DNA of 49,879 bases from Rubrivivax sp. (GTDB lineage: Bacteria; Pseudomonadota; Gammaproteobacteria; Burkholderiales; Burkholderiaceae_C): contig JAIXYO010000058.1 in assembly GCA_027490215.1 (NCBI GenBank), positions 1 through 49,879 of the forward strand, written 5' to 3'. Below, piece after piece: positions 6,821 through 15,328 of the stretch. Position numbers and translations under genes: made by a program. Under the pieces are notes generated by a model. The model saw only the letters and a list, made by a program, of their open reading frames with translations. It was not told the origin of the DNA and ran no database searches. How positions within the stretch are numbered: the first letter of the stretch is position 1; every line of letters begins with the position of its first letter.

Positions 6821-8902
6821 TTACTGGCGCTGGCAGATCACGCGCTGGAAATCGATGCTGGCACTGGACGGCAGCTCCGACATGGCCAGCACGACGGCCT
6901 GTGGTCGCACCCGGTGGGCCAGTCGGGCCAGCGTCAGCCGTGCGTGCTGGCCGCACACGAGCACCGGTGCTTGACCCAGGGCCTCCAGTTCGTCGAAGGC
7001 GGCCGCAGATTCCTCGATGAATCGGCGTGCGAGGTTCGGCTCCACCGCGCCGTCGGGCGCCACCGCTTCGTTGCCGATGGCCTGTTCGATCAGGCGCTCG
7101 AAGTCAGGGTGCAGGCCGGCGACACGGTAGGCGGTGACTTCGCCAAACACATCCTGAACGATCTGCCGGCGCAGTGCCATGCGCAGCGGCGCGACCACGT
7201 CCACCGGCTTGCTGCTGCCAACCAATCGGTCGGCGCAGACCTCGAGGATGGTGCGCAGGTCGCGCACCGTCACGCCTTCTTCCAGGAGCAGGCGCAAAAC
7301 GCTCTGCAGCTGTGCCGGCTGCACCAGCTTCGGTATCGTTTCCTCGACCAGCTTCGGGAAACGCGTCTTGAAGTGCTCGATGAGCTCGTGGGTTTCCTGG
7401 CGCCCGAGCAACTCGTGGGCGTACTGGGCGATCAGCTGGTCGAGGTGGGTGGTGATCACCACCGGTGGCTCGACCACCGTGTAGCCTGCGGCCAGCGCTG
7501 CCGAGCGCCTGTCTCTGGTGATCCAGGTGGCTGGCATGCCGTAGCTGGGGTCACGCACGGACACGCCCTCGATGGCAGTATGGTCGCCCGGCGGGTCGAT
7601 GGCCAGCAGCCGGTCGGGCAGCACCTGACCGCGTGCGATCTCGGCCCCATAAAGCATGAAGCGGTAGACCTCGGGCGGCAGCTGCAGGTTGTCCCGGATG
7701 TGCACTGACGGGATCAGGAAGCCCACCTCGCCAACGAACTTCTTGCGGATCGCCCGAATGCGCTTGATCAGGTCGCTGTCGTCGCCAGCGTCCACCAGGG
7801 AGATCAGACGGTAGGGCAGCTCCAGGCACAGTGGCTCGATGAGTGGCACATCGGCCCAGTTCACCTCGCCGCTGCGGGCTGGCTGGGTGGCAGCCAGCTT
7901 GGCGGCCTGTGTTGTGCGGGTCTGGCGCCGCGTGATGGCCCAGCCGACACCACCAAACAGCCCCGCGAAGGTCAGGAACGCCAGATGGGGCATGCCCGGG
8001 ATCAGCCCCAGCAGAGCCAGGATCGCCCCGACCATGTAGAACGACCCGCCTCCGGAGGCCAACTGCTGGCCGAGCTGGGCGGAAAAGTCGTCGTCGGTGC
8101 TGACACGCGTGACGACGATACCGGCCGCGGTAGAGATGATCAGTGCCGGCACCTGTGCCACCAGCCCGTCGCCCACGGCCAGCGTGGAATAGGTCTGAAG
8201 CGCTTCGCTGAAGCCCAGTCCGTGCTGCAATGTGCCCACAGCCACGCCGGCCAGCAGGTTGATCAGAAGGATCAGGATGCCGACGATGGCGTCGCCGCGC
8301 ACGAACTTCGAGGCACCGTCCATCGAGCCGAAGAAGTCGGCCTCCTGGGCCACCTCGGATCGCCGCTTGCGCGCTTCTTCCTCGCGGATGGCGCCGGTGT
8401 TCAGGTCGGCATCGATGGCCATCTGCTTGCCCGGCATGGCGTCCAGCGCAAAGCGCGCGGCCACTTCTGCCACCCGACCCGCGCCCTTGGTGATCACGAC
8501 GAAGTTGATCACCGTGAGGATCACGAAGACGACCAGGCCCACGGCGAAGTTGCCGCCGATCAGGACCTCGGCAAAGGCTTCGATCACATGGCCGGCAGCG
8601 TCCGTGCCGGTGTGGCCGTCCATCAGCACCACCCGCGTCGAGGCCACGTTCAGCGACAGCCGCAACAGCGTGGTCAGCAGCAGCACCGACGGGAAGGCCA
8701 CGAAGTCCTTGAAGCTGCGCATGTTCATCGCCAGCAACAGCACCAGCATCGACACGCCGATGTTGAACGTGAACAAGGCATCCAGTGCCAACGGCGGCAA
8801 GGGCAGCAGCATCATGCCCAGGACGGCCATCACCAGGATGGGCGCAACGGCCGTGGTGCTCGGAGCGCTCAGGCGCAGATTGCCGAAAGGGGAAGCAGCC
8901 AT
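6821..8902 (-). CDS. flhA: Flagellar export gate protein FlhA
   Basis: FlhA is the large export-gate subunit that couples proton motive force to substrate export. The length of 693 residues is normal. The N-terminal half carries about eight membrane helices, beginning near residue 20 (VAPILVMAVLGMMLLPLPPLAL). The FHIPEP-type cytoplasmic loop is present (RFALDAMPGKQMAIDADL; then EADFFGSMDGASKFVRGDA). The C-terminal cytosolic domain (about 345-693) includes the usual segments around GYTVVEP and LLEEGVTVRDLRTI. It is the first gene of the minus-strand flhA-flhF-flhG-fliA operon. Its usual neighbour flhB is absent from this window. Confidence 0.97.
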   Translation of the reverse strand: MAASPFGNLRLSAPSTTAVAPILVMAVLGMMLLPLPPLALDALFTFNIGVSMLVLLLAMNMRSFKDFVAFPSVLLLTTLLRLSLNVASTRVVLMDGHTGTDAAGHVIEAFAEVLIGGNFAVGLVVFVILTVINFVVITKGAGRVAEVAARFALDAMPGKQMAIDADLNTGAIREEEARKRRSEVAQEADFFGSMDGASKFVRGDAIVGILILLINLLAGVAVGTLQHGLGFSEALQTYSTLAVGDGLVAQVPALIISTAAGIVVTRVSTDDDFSAQLGQQLASGGGSFYMVGAILALLGLIPGMPHLAFLTFAGLFGGVGWAITRRQTRTTQAAKLAATQPARSGEVNWADVPLIEPLCLELPYRLISLVDAGDDSDLIKRIRAIRKKFVGEVGFLIPSVHIRDNLQLPPEVYRFMLYGAEIARGQVLPDRLLAIDPPGDHTAIEGVSVRDPSYGMPATWITRDRRSAALAAGYTVVEPPVVITTHLDQLIAQYAHELLGRQETHELIEHFKTRFPKLVEETIPKLVQPAQLQSVLRLLLEEGVTVRDLRTILEVCADRLVGSSKPVDVVAPLRMALRRQIVQDVFGEVTAYRVAGLHPDFERLIEQAIGNEAVAPDGAVEPNLARRFIEESAAAFDELEALGQAPVLVCGQHARLTLARLAHRVRPQAVVLAMSELPSSASIDFQRVICQRQ

Positions 8903-9118
8903 AACGTGCGGTTGTCGTTCCCGGAGCGAAGAATTCGGAGTCTAAAAACGTGTAAACAAAGTATAGAATTTATATTATCAATAAATCATTACAGTTTCAT
9001 TTTGTTTCGTGCAATCTGACCTTCCGAACCCCTTGGCGCAGGCTGCGCCCTGTATCGCGTTGTCCAAGGGGGCCGGATTGCTTCATCCGTCGGGGTCACG
9101 CACCCACGAAATCTCTCG
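8903..9118. promoter_or_regulatory. Divergent flhA / glycosyltransferase control region
   Basis: This 216-base divergent region has an AT-rich core (about 8940-9010) in an otherwise GC-rich locus and must carry promoters for flhA (minus) and probably the plus-strand gene at 9119. It contains AAACGTGTAAACA (8946-8958), which recurs exactly upstream of flgB (36930-36942), and the related TAAACAAAGTATA (8953-8965). Further right, CCCCTTGG at 9029-9036 pairs with CCAAGGGG at 9064-9071 around an inner hairpin GGCGCA-GGC-TGCGCC (9035-9049). I could not fix exact -35/-10 boxes. Confidence 0.5.
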
Positions 9119-10438
9119 ATGAGCCGTGATTCCTCCGAGGGCTTCGTTCTCGCATTTCATTGCGTTCCCGCCTGGGTGGAGCCTGCGATCGGGATGTTCT
9201 GGTCTGCCTTGGCGCGGGCGCTGCGGGCCCACGGCCAGACACTGGTGCTGGTCTCCACCGTGCCGCTCACAGACCCCGAGCTTCCGGTGGTCAGCATCCC
9301 GTACCTTCTGACAGAGTTCCCGGTCGACGCCGGCACCCTGGCCGGCACACCCGATACTGAGTTGATCGATGAAATCGGGGCTTGGTTCGGTTGCCCACCG
9401 GATGAAGCCATGACGGCGGCGCAGTCGGCCTGTGCCTTGTTCCAGGATCTGCTCGACACGTTCGAGCCGTCTGGGGTGATCGGCTGGCAGAGCATGAATC
9501 CGGCGTCGCGGCTTTTGCGCCAGCTGGCGCGTCAGCGCGACATCCCGTGCTGGATGGCCGAACGGGGGTGGATCCGCGGCACGCTGATGCTCGACCTCTG
9601 CGAGAACAACTTCCTGAGCGAGCTCAATCTCAGCCTGCCGCTCAAGCGTCTGGCCGAAGCCCATCGCCATGACGAGCAAGCGTTTGCGGCGCAGGCCAGG
9701 CGCCTGACAGAAAACAGCTGCCGTTCGCGGTATGCCTCGCCTGAATTCTGTCCGCGGGAGGAATTCCGGGCCCGCCACCACATTCCGACCGATGTGCGGG
9801 TCTTCGTGCTGATGACGCACGGCGAGCCGCATCTCAACGCACTGCCCCGTGGCCGCATACGTGCCAATCACAGCACCTCGCGTGAACGCCTGCAAGCTGA
9901 TGTCGACAACCTGGCCCATGCGCTGGCGCGGCAGGGCAAGTGGCTGCTTGTGCAGGAGCATCCGTTCAACGACGCGGCCGGCGCTGCGCTCGTGCTGCCG
10001 CAGCTGCCAAATGTGCTTCGCGTCACGGCGTCGGTGGATACGCTCATCGAGTGCGCCGACTGCATGCTTTTCACACTGTCTACCGTGCAGTTCGATGCGG
10101 CGCTGGCCGGCAAGCCGTTCGGCCTGTTGAGCAGAGGCCCGCTGTCCCTGGCCAGTGGCCCGCCCCAGCGGGCAGACCACGCCTCGACCGAGGCCTTTCT
10201 CGCTAGCATCGAGGATGCTGACGCCTGGCCGGCACGTCGCCTCATCATCGATCGGCGCCTCGCGTTCCTGCTCGATCACGTCCTGCTAAGCATCGACGAT
10301 GAGGCGGCGCGGATCGACTCGGCCCAGCGAGCGGCCGATCTCCTCGGCCCGCTCACCGCCTACCCACCTGCCGATCTGGATCAGCGCTTCTCGCAGTTCA
10401 TTGAGCGTTGGCAATCACCGGCGCCCCAGGGCAACTGA
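9119..10438 (+). CDS. Putative GT-B glycosyltransferase (capsule-synthesis type)
   Basis: This 439-residue cytosolic protein has no signal peptide or membrane helix. It resembles the GT-B-type proteins of the capsule polysaccharide synthesis group. An AERGWIRGT segment (147-155) matches their conserved Glu-Gly-aromatic motif between two Rossmann-like halves. In the C-terminal half, VQEHP (278-282) and LSTVQFDAALAGKP (320-333) match the nucleotide-sugar-binding pattern (HP...; ST...EAL..GKP). It lies between flhA and flagellin fliC1, with the sigma-28 promoter of fliC1 just after its stop. I infer that it may glycosylate flagellin or a surface glycan. Acceptor and sugar cannot be read from the sequence. 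Confidence 0.65.
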   Translation: MSRDSSEGFVLAFHCVPAWVEPAIGMFWSALARALRAHGQTLVLVSTVPLTDPELPVVSIPYLLTEFPVDAGTLAGTPDTELIDEIGAWFGCPPDEAMTAAQSACALFQDLLDTFEPSGVIGWQSMNPASRLLRQLARQRDIPCWMAERGWIRGTLMLDLCENNFLSELNLSLPLKRLAEAHRHDEQAFAAQARRLTENSCRSRYASPEFCPREEFRARHHIPTDVRVFVLMTHGEPHLNALPRGRIRANHSTSRERLQADVDNLAHALARQGKWLLVQEHPFNDAAGAALVLPQLPNVLRVTASVDTLIECADCMLFTLSTVQFDAALAGKPFGLLSRGPLSLASGPPQRADHASTEAFLASIEDADAWPARRLIIDRRLAFLLDHVLLSIDDEAARIDSAQRAADLLGPLTAYPPADLDQRFSQFIERWQSPAPQGN

Positions 10439-10496
10439 CGCCGGGCTTCCGGTCGCGTCATGTGGGCGCCATGTCGAAGAATCTATGCGAACGCGC

Positions 10497-10524
10497 TAAA
10501 CGACTTGCGCACACACGCCGTCAA
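10497..10524 (+). promoter_or_regulatory. Sigma-28 (FliA) promoter of fliC1
   Basis: The -35 element TAAAC (10497-10501) and -10 element GCCGTCAA (10517-10524) are separated by exactly 15 bases, the spacing of the FliA consensus TAAAG-N15-GCCGATAA. It lies about 60 bases upstream of the fliC1 start. The same -10 octamer recurs upstream of flgK, and GCCGTCAT upstream of fliC2. Confidence 0.85.
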
Positions 10525-10586
10525 TGAAGTCAGTAGGTGCTTGAATGTCAGGTGCCTGCGGCCAACCCATCCCTCAGGAGCTAAAA

Positions 10587-11447
10587 ATGGCATCAGTTAT
10601 TACAACCAACAACGCCTCGGTCATTGCCCAAGGCAACCTCTCCGGCGCCCAAAGCGCCCTGGCCACCTCGGTCCAGCGCTTGTCCTCTGGCATGCGTATC
10701 AACAGCGCCAAGGACGACGCCGCCGGCCTGGGCATCTCGCAAAGGCTGCAAGCGCAGATCACCAGCAACAACGTTGCTGCGCGCAACGCCGGCGACGCCA
10801 TCTCGATGGTGCAGACCGCTGAAGGCGGCATGCAGGAAGTCTCGTCGATGCTGCAGCGCATGCGTGAACTGGCCACGCAGGGCAACAACGCCTCGCTGAA
10901 CGACACGCAGCGCGGCTACATCTCGAACGAAGTCACCGCCCTGGGCGACGAAATCAACAAGATTTCCAGCCGCACCACCTTCAACGGCGCGACCTTGCTC
11001 GACGGTTCCATCTCCACCGCTGGTTCCGCCTCTGGCACCTTCCAGGTTGGCGTGGCCCAAACCGACACCCTCGACATCAGCAGTCTGATGCAGGACGTGT
11101 CAACAACCGGCGGGCTGTCCGCCTTGGGCACGGCCATCACCAACCTGGCTACCAGCTCCACCGCGGTCAACATGTCCGCACTGGGCACGGCCGTCGACAC
11201 GGCCATCGACACCATCGCCGGATTCCGGTCCGACCTGGGCTCGATGAACAACCGCCTGGACCACAACATCGCTAACCTGCAGAGCCAGTCGGAAGCTCTG
11301 TCCGCGTCCAAGAGCCGCATCACCGACACCGACTACGCGGCTGAAACTGCCACGTTGTCGAAGACCCAGGTGTTGTCGCAGGCTGCCACAGCGATGCTGT
11401 CGCAAGCCAACCAGATGCCAAACGCGGTGCTGTCGCTGCTGAAGTAA
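10587..11447 (+). CDS. fliC: Flagellin FliC (copy 1)
   Basis: This is the filament subunit. The ATG at 10587 follows a CAGGAG site at 10575-10580 and gives the standard flagellin N-terminus (MASVITTNNASVIAQ); the frame extends back to 10545 but the extra codons are not flagellin-like. At 286 residues it is a minimal flagellin: conserved D0/D1 N-terminal helix (about 1-165, with QRLSSGMRINSAKDDAAG) and C-terminal helix (about 205-286, ending QANQMPNAVLSLLK), joined by a short Ser/Thr/Ala-rich segment with no D2/D3 domains. It has its own sigma-28 promoter and a terminator after the stop. It shares a 103-base identical tract with copy 2. Confidence 0.97.
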   Translation: MASVITTNNASVIAQGNLSGAQSALATSVQRLSSGMRINSAKDDAAGLGISQRLQAQITSNNVAARNAGDAISMVQTAEGGMQEVSSMLQRMRELATQGNNASLNDTQRGYISNEVTALGDEINKISSRTTFNGATLLDGSISTAGSASGTFQVGVAQTDTLDISSLMQDVSTTGGLSALGTAITNLATSSTAVNMSALGTAVDTAIDTIAGFRSDLGSMNNRLDHNIANLQSQSEALSASKSRITDTDYAAETATLSKTQVLSQAATAMLSQANQMPNAVLSLLK

Positions 11448-11465
11448 TCGTTCTGAGTTGAATCG

Positions 11466-11498
11466 CTGAGGGCTGGCCGTTACACGGCCGGCCCTCAG
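11466..11498 (+). terminator. Hairpin terminator after fliC1
   Basis: A 15-bp stem (CTGAGGGCTGGCCGT at 11466-11480 pairing with 11484-11498, one G-T wobble) closes a 3-base loop 18 bases after the fliC1 stop. Only a short T-containing tail (TCATTT) follows, but stem strength and position support termination. It should insulate fliC1 from the HAD gene downstream. Confidence 0.75.
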
Positions 11499-11533
11499 TC
11501 ATTTGATGAGGCTGCCCAGATCTCGCGCGATGC

Positions 11534-11680
11534 CTGGGACCAGGCGGCCTGCGACATCTAAGCCACAACGGCGAGCCCATTCGCCAGTTGGCTGCAGCGC
11601 GAACCCTGCGCACATCCGCCGCCATCGACCACATGCAGAGCCTGCTGGTCGATCTTCGGGCGTGCCGCGCGTCAGGCGCT
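11534..11680 (+). pseudogene. flaG: Decayed flaG remnant downstream of fliC1
   Basis: In the frame with codons at 11561 and 11564, the translation contains HNGEPIRQLAAARTL and then SAAIDHMQSLLVDLRA. This aligns with the C-terminus of the intact FlaG at 15378 (ENGQLIRQLPAEETLR, then AAAIDYMQSVLVNQRA). An upstream LRHL matches LRVM. There is no start codon or N-terminal half; an in-frame stop lies at 11507-11509, and the frame runs past the normal FlaG end to a stop near 11722. The position, directly after a flagellin, mirrors fliC2-flaG, so a duplicated fliC-flaG unit is the simplest origin. Confidence 0.75.
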
Positions 11681-11721
11681 CAGGTCTGCCCACCTGCGCC
11701 ATCTCCCGCCCTCTGGTTGCT

Positions 11722-11751
11722 TTGACAAATATGACGTCTACCTTGTAATAA
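11722..11751 (+). promoter_or_regulatory. Sigma-70-like promoter of the HAD gene
   Basis: TTGACA (11722-11727) and TAATAA (11746-11751) are separated by 18 bases, close to the housekeeping consensus and AT-rich against the background. The site lies 86 bases upstream of the HAD-family start at 11838. It suggests that this gene is not under flagellar sigma-28 control, unlike the flagellins on both sides. Confidence 0.65.
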
Positions 11752-11837
11752 ATGTAAGGTGACAAAATAACGCATATGCGTTTATTCGAGCGTCAGCTTG
11801 ACGCGAGGAGCCGGTCGCCCAGTGCCCAATCGGGTCC

Positions 11838-14342
11838 ATGCCCGCAAACCCTCGCACCAACCTCTGCATGTCCACCACCGCCTCCATCACCCCGACCACG
11901 ATCACGGCGCCCGAGCTTCTCGGCCTGATCGACAACCTGCCCGCAGGCGTCAAGGCGCTGTCTCTGGATTGCTTCGACACCTTGTTCTGGCGCAAGGTCG
12001 TTCGCCCGACGGACGTCTTCTTCAACCTGCAGGGCACACCGCTGTGGGCCGCGGCGGGCATCACCGCTCAACTGCGCGCCCGGGCCGAGGAGGGGGCTCG
12101 CAAGCGCCGCTTCCTGACCAGCGGCACGACCGAAATCTCGATCGAGGACATCTACCGGACCCTGCTGAGCACTGGCGACACGGCCGATGTCTCGAGCTGG
12201 GTGGCGGCAGAGTTGGCTGCCGAGGCGGCCCATGGCTTTATCTATTTCCCCGTGCTGGACCTCATTCGACGCGCGCGCGCGCGCGGCCTGCGGGTCTTCA
12301 TCGTCAGTGACATCTACTATTCGGCGCGCCAGCTCAGCACGCTGCTGCAAGCAGTCATGGGCGAAGACTTCCGTCTGATCGACCGGGTCCATTGTTCGAG
12401 CGACCACGGGCGGAACAAGTCGCAGGGCCTGTTCGTGCCGGTGTTGCGCCGGGAGAAGCTGGCGCCCCATCAAGTCCTGCACATGGGCGACAACCCCGAG
12501 GCGGACTTCCAGGGCCCGGCACGCCTGGGCCTGCACGCGCGCCATCTGGTGAACCTGCCCGAAGTCCTGCTGCCGCAGTTGGAAGCTCGCGAGCAGGCCG
12601 CGTTGCAGCTGATGCCCGACGTGCGCCAGGCCTGCGGGGTGCCCAGCGCATATCACGCCTTGTGGGCCATGCAGGGTGCTGGTTTGGAGAGCGGGGCACG
12701 CAAGATCGGTTATCTGGCCCTGGGCCCGATCTTTCACGCTTTCTCGATCTACCTGCGCGACCAGCTGGCCCGGCTCGCCGAAGGCGGCCGCCCGGTCAAG
12801 TACGCCTTCCTGCTGCGGGACGGCTACCTGCCCTCGCTCGCCTTCGCCGCGTTCAGTGGCGTGCAAGGGTGCCCGCAGGTCAACGTCTCGCGACTGACCG
12901 CTGGGGCCGCAGCCCTGCGCACCCGCGACGACGTGATGCTTTTCCTGTCGAAGAACCTGGCGCCGACCAACCTGAAGGAAGTCGCGGCCCAGCTGATGCT
13001 GCCGCCGGAAATCTCGCAGGACATCATCGCCAAGGCTCTGCTGGAGCGGAGGCCGGAACGGGCCTTCTGCAGATTGGTGATGCGTGACGACAACCTCAGC
13101 AAGGTGTTCCTGGCGTCACGGCAGATCCGACAGCGCCTGTACACGCACCTGCGCCAGCAGACAGGCCTCGCGCGAGGCGACACGCTGGCACTGATCGATC
13201 TGGGCTACAGCGGCACCGCGCAGACCGCGCTATCGGCAGTCTTGCGCGACGAACTCGATGTTGATCTGCAGGGCATCTACCTGATCTCAAGCCGCGCCAG
13301 CGCGCAGCAGGCCGACCGTCGCGGGCTCGTCGGCTCGGATTGGGCCGACGAACGCCTGATCCTGACGCTGACCGCCTATATCGGCACTTTCGAGATGCTG
13401 TGCACCAAGGCCCAGGCTTCGGTCATCGACTACACCGAGGATGGCGAGCCGGTGCTGGGCGCAGTCGGCACCAAGGGCCAGCAGTCGGCGGTGGTGCAGC
13501 AGATGCAGGCTGCTTGCGTGCAGTTCGTCGCCGACGCCGTGGCCCTGCCAGCGCGCTGCCAGCCGCGCTTGACCGCGCAGGAACTGGGCCGCCAGGTCGT
13601 GGCCGACCTGGGTCGACTGCTCTATCTGCCGGAACGTGACGAGATCGCCTGCCTGACGGGTTTTGAATTCGACGTCAACAAAGGCTCGGACCTGGTACTC
13701 GCACTGGCCGACCTGCCCGCCGGCACGCGCGAGTTCAGGCGCCATGGGTGGGCGATGATTCACAACCAGGACGCCGAGATGCGTATCGGCTATCCGATGG
13801 AATTGCGGTATCTGGATCTGGCGCTGTCGACCACCCTGATCGCCGCCCACCGGTACGGCTTCGGCATCCGGCCGGGTCTGGCCAGTTACCGCCTGGAATC
13901 GGTACCGGTGCTCTATGCCACAGCGACCGAACACTGGCAGGTCCCGATCGAGGCCCGCGCTGGCCACGATGGCTATTTCGTGATGAACCTGATCCTGAAT
14001 TCCAAGTTGAGCACAGCGGTGCTGTGGGGGCAGCAGCACGAGTGGCTACAGATCGACTCCATCGAGAAGGTCCTGCTGACCAACCACAGGGACCGCAAGC
14101 TGCTGACCCTGGGCTCGGACGTGGTGCTCGACGGCATCGAGTCCATCGCCAATGGCCTTCTGCACTGTAGTCAGCAAGGCCTGATGTTCATCGCGCCCGG
14201 TGTGGCCAGCGACGACCGGCGCTACCGCATTCAGGTGGTCTACCGGTCAATCGCAGCCCGGGCCACTGCCCCTGCCGCACCTGTCGCCGATGGCGCAACC
14301 GCAGCCACGGGAGACGGATGGCGCCACTTCAGCGGTGGCTAA
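11838..14342 (+). CDS. Large HAD-superfamily protein between the flagellins
   Basis: The gene encodes 834 residues; an alternative start is ATG 11868. The N-terminal part (about 38-245) is a HAD hydrolase domain: motif I LSLDCFDTLF (Asp44 nucleophile), motif II VSDIYYS, a Lys in RNKSQG, and motif IV HMGDNPEAD. Motif I is DxFDT rather than DxDxT, as in the large HAD proteins often found in polysaccharide clusters. The remaining about 580 residues are unrecognised; they include IGYLALGPIFHAF and LIDLGYSGTAQ, both common in that group. It lies between two flagellin genes, with a sigma-70-like promoter. Role in flagellin or surface-glycan modification is inference; the substrate is unknown. Confidence 0.7.
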   Translation: MPANPRTNLCMSTTASITPTTITAPELLGLIDNLPAGVKALSLDCFDTLFWRKVVRPTDVFFNLQGTPLWAAAGITAQLRARAEEGARKRRFLTSGTTEISIEDIYRTLLSTGDTADVSSWVAAELAAEAAHGFIYFPVLDLIRRARARGLRVFIVSDIYYSARQLSTLLQAVMGEDFRLIDRVHCSSDHGRNKSQGLFVPVLRREKLAPHQVLHMGDNPEADFQGPARLGLHARHLVNLPEVLLPQLEAREQAALQLMPDVRQACGVPSAYHALWAMQGAGLESGARKIGYLALGPIFHAFSIYLRDQLARLAEGGRPVKYAFLLRDGYLPSLAFAAFSGVQGCPQVNVSRLTAGAAALRTRDDVMLFLSKNLAPTNLKEVAAQLMLPPEISQDIIAKALLERRPERAFCRLVMRDDNLSKVFLASRQIRQRLYTHLRQQTGLARGDTLALIDLGYSGTAQTALSAVLRDELDVDLQGIYLISSRASAQQADRRGLVGSDWADERLILTLTAYIGTFEMLCTKAQASVIDYTEDGEPVLGAVGTKGQQSAVVQQMQAACVQFVADAVALPARCQPRLTAQELGRQVVADLGRLLYLPERDEIACLTGFEFDVNKGSDLVLALADLPAGTREFRRHGWAMIHNQDAEMRIGYPMELRYLDLALSTTLIAAHRYGFGIRPGLASYRLESVPVLYATATEHWQVPIEARAGHDGYFVMNLILNSKLSTAVLWGQQHEWLQIDSIEKVLLTNHRDRKLLTLGSDVVLDGIESIANGLLHCSQQGLMFIAPGVASDDRRYRIQVVYRSIAARATAPAAPVADGATAATGDGWRHFSGG

Positions 14343-14367
14343 ACACTTGACAGCTCAGCGCCGTCAT
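14340..14367 (+). promoter_or_regulatory. Sigma-28 (FliA) promoter of fliC2
   Basis: TAAAC (14340-14344) and GCCGTCAT (14360-14367) are spaced by exactly 15 bases. The -35 box shares its first three bases with the TAA stop codon of the HAD gene. It lies about 60 bases before the fliC2 start, the same geometry as at fliC1. Confidence 0.83.
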
Positions 14368-14427
14368 TAAAGACATGGGGCAGCGTCCGGCTGACCCCAC
14401 TAGCCTAGACCCACTCAGGATATTCAA

Positions 14428-15303
14428 ATGTCTTCGATCATCGCCACCAACAACGCCTCGGTCATCGCCCAGAGCAATCTCTCAGGCGCCCAGAATGCCC
14501 TGACCCAGTCGGTCCAGCGCTTGTCATCGGGCTTGCGCATCAACAGCGCCAAGGACGACGCCGCCGGCCTGGGCCTTGCGCAAAGGCTGCAGTACCAGAT
14601 CACCGGTAGCAGCGTTGCCGCGCGCAACGCCGGCGACGCCATCTCGATGGTGCAGACCGCTGAAGGCGGCATGCAGGAAGTCTCGGTGATGCTGCAGCGC
14701 ATGCGCGAACTGGCCACGCAGGGCAACAACGCCTCGCTGAACGACACGCAGCGCGGCTACATCTCGAACGAAGTCACCGCCCTGGGCGACGAAATCAACA
14801 AGATTTCCAACCGCACTACCTTCAACGGCGCGACCTTGCTCGACGGTTCCATCGCCACCGCTGGCTCGAGCGCTGGCACCTTCCAAGTTGGTGCGGCTCA
14901 AAACGACACCATCGACATCAGCGGTCTGATGAAGGACGTCTCGATCGGCTCCGGTTCGGGTACCGCCGCGATGGCTTCCCTGGGTACAGCCATCAGCACC
15001 CTGGCAGGCTCCTTCAGCGCGGTCAATATGTCCGCCCTGGGATCGGCCGTTGACACTGCCATCGAAACCATCGCAGGATTTCGTTCCAGCCTGGGTTCGA
15101 TGAACAACCGCCTGGACCACGACATTGCCAACCTTCAGGTCTACACGCAATCGCTGATCGCGTCCAAGAGCCGCATCATCGACACCGACTACGCGGCTGA
15201 AACCGCTGCGCTGTCCAAGGCTCAGGTGTTGACGCAGGCCGCGACGGCGATGCTGTCGCAAGCCAACCAGATGCCCAACTCGATCATGTCGCTGCTGAAG
15301 TGA
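14428..15303 (+). CDS. fliC: Flagellin FliC (copy 2)
   Basis: The second flagellin has 291 residues with the same minimal D0/D1 architecture as copy 1 (N-terminus MSSIIATNNASVIAQ, C-terminus QANQMPNSIMSLLK). Both end in LLK rather than the more common LR. The N-terminal halves are nearly identical: bases 14707-14809 match 10866-10968 without a mismatch, including third codon positions. The centre (about 160-205) and the segment near VYTQSLIASK diverge. It has its own sigma-28 promoter and terminator and is followed by flaG, fliD and fliS. The ribosome-binding site is weak (CAGGAT). Confidence 0.97.
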   Translation: MSSIIATNNASVIAQSNLSGAQNALTQSVQRLSSGLRINSAKDDAAGLGLAQRLQYQITGSSVAARNAGDAISMVQTAEGGMQEVSVMLQRMRELATQGNNASLNDTQRGYISNEVTALGDEINKISNRTTFNGATLLDGSIATAGSSAGTFQVGAAQNDTIDISGLMKDVSIGSGSGTAAMASLGTAISTLAGSFSAVNMSALGSAVDTAIETIAGFRSSLGSMNNRLDHDIANLQVYTQSLIASKSRIIDTDYAAETAALSKAQVLTQAATAMLSQANQMPNSIMSLLK

Positions 15304-15328
15304 TCGGGCTGAACTGAGCCGCTGAGGG

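Noticed and set aside
6161-7708. A 515-codon open frame on the plus strand, antisense to flhF/flhA.
   Set aside because: It runs antisense to clearly conserved flhF and flhA coding sequence and has the His/Gln/Gly-rich composition typical of antisense frames in GC-rich DNA.
9083-10279. A 398-codon minus-strand open frame opposite the glycosyltransferase-like gene.
   Set aside because: The plus-strand frame carries recognisable GT-B motifs; the minus frame is a composition shadow with no domain.
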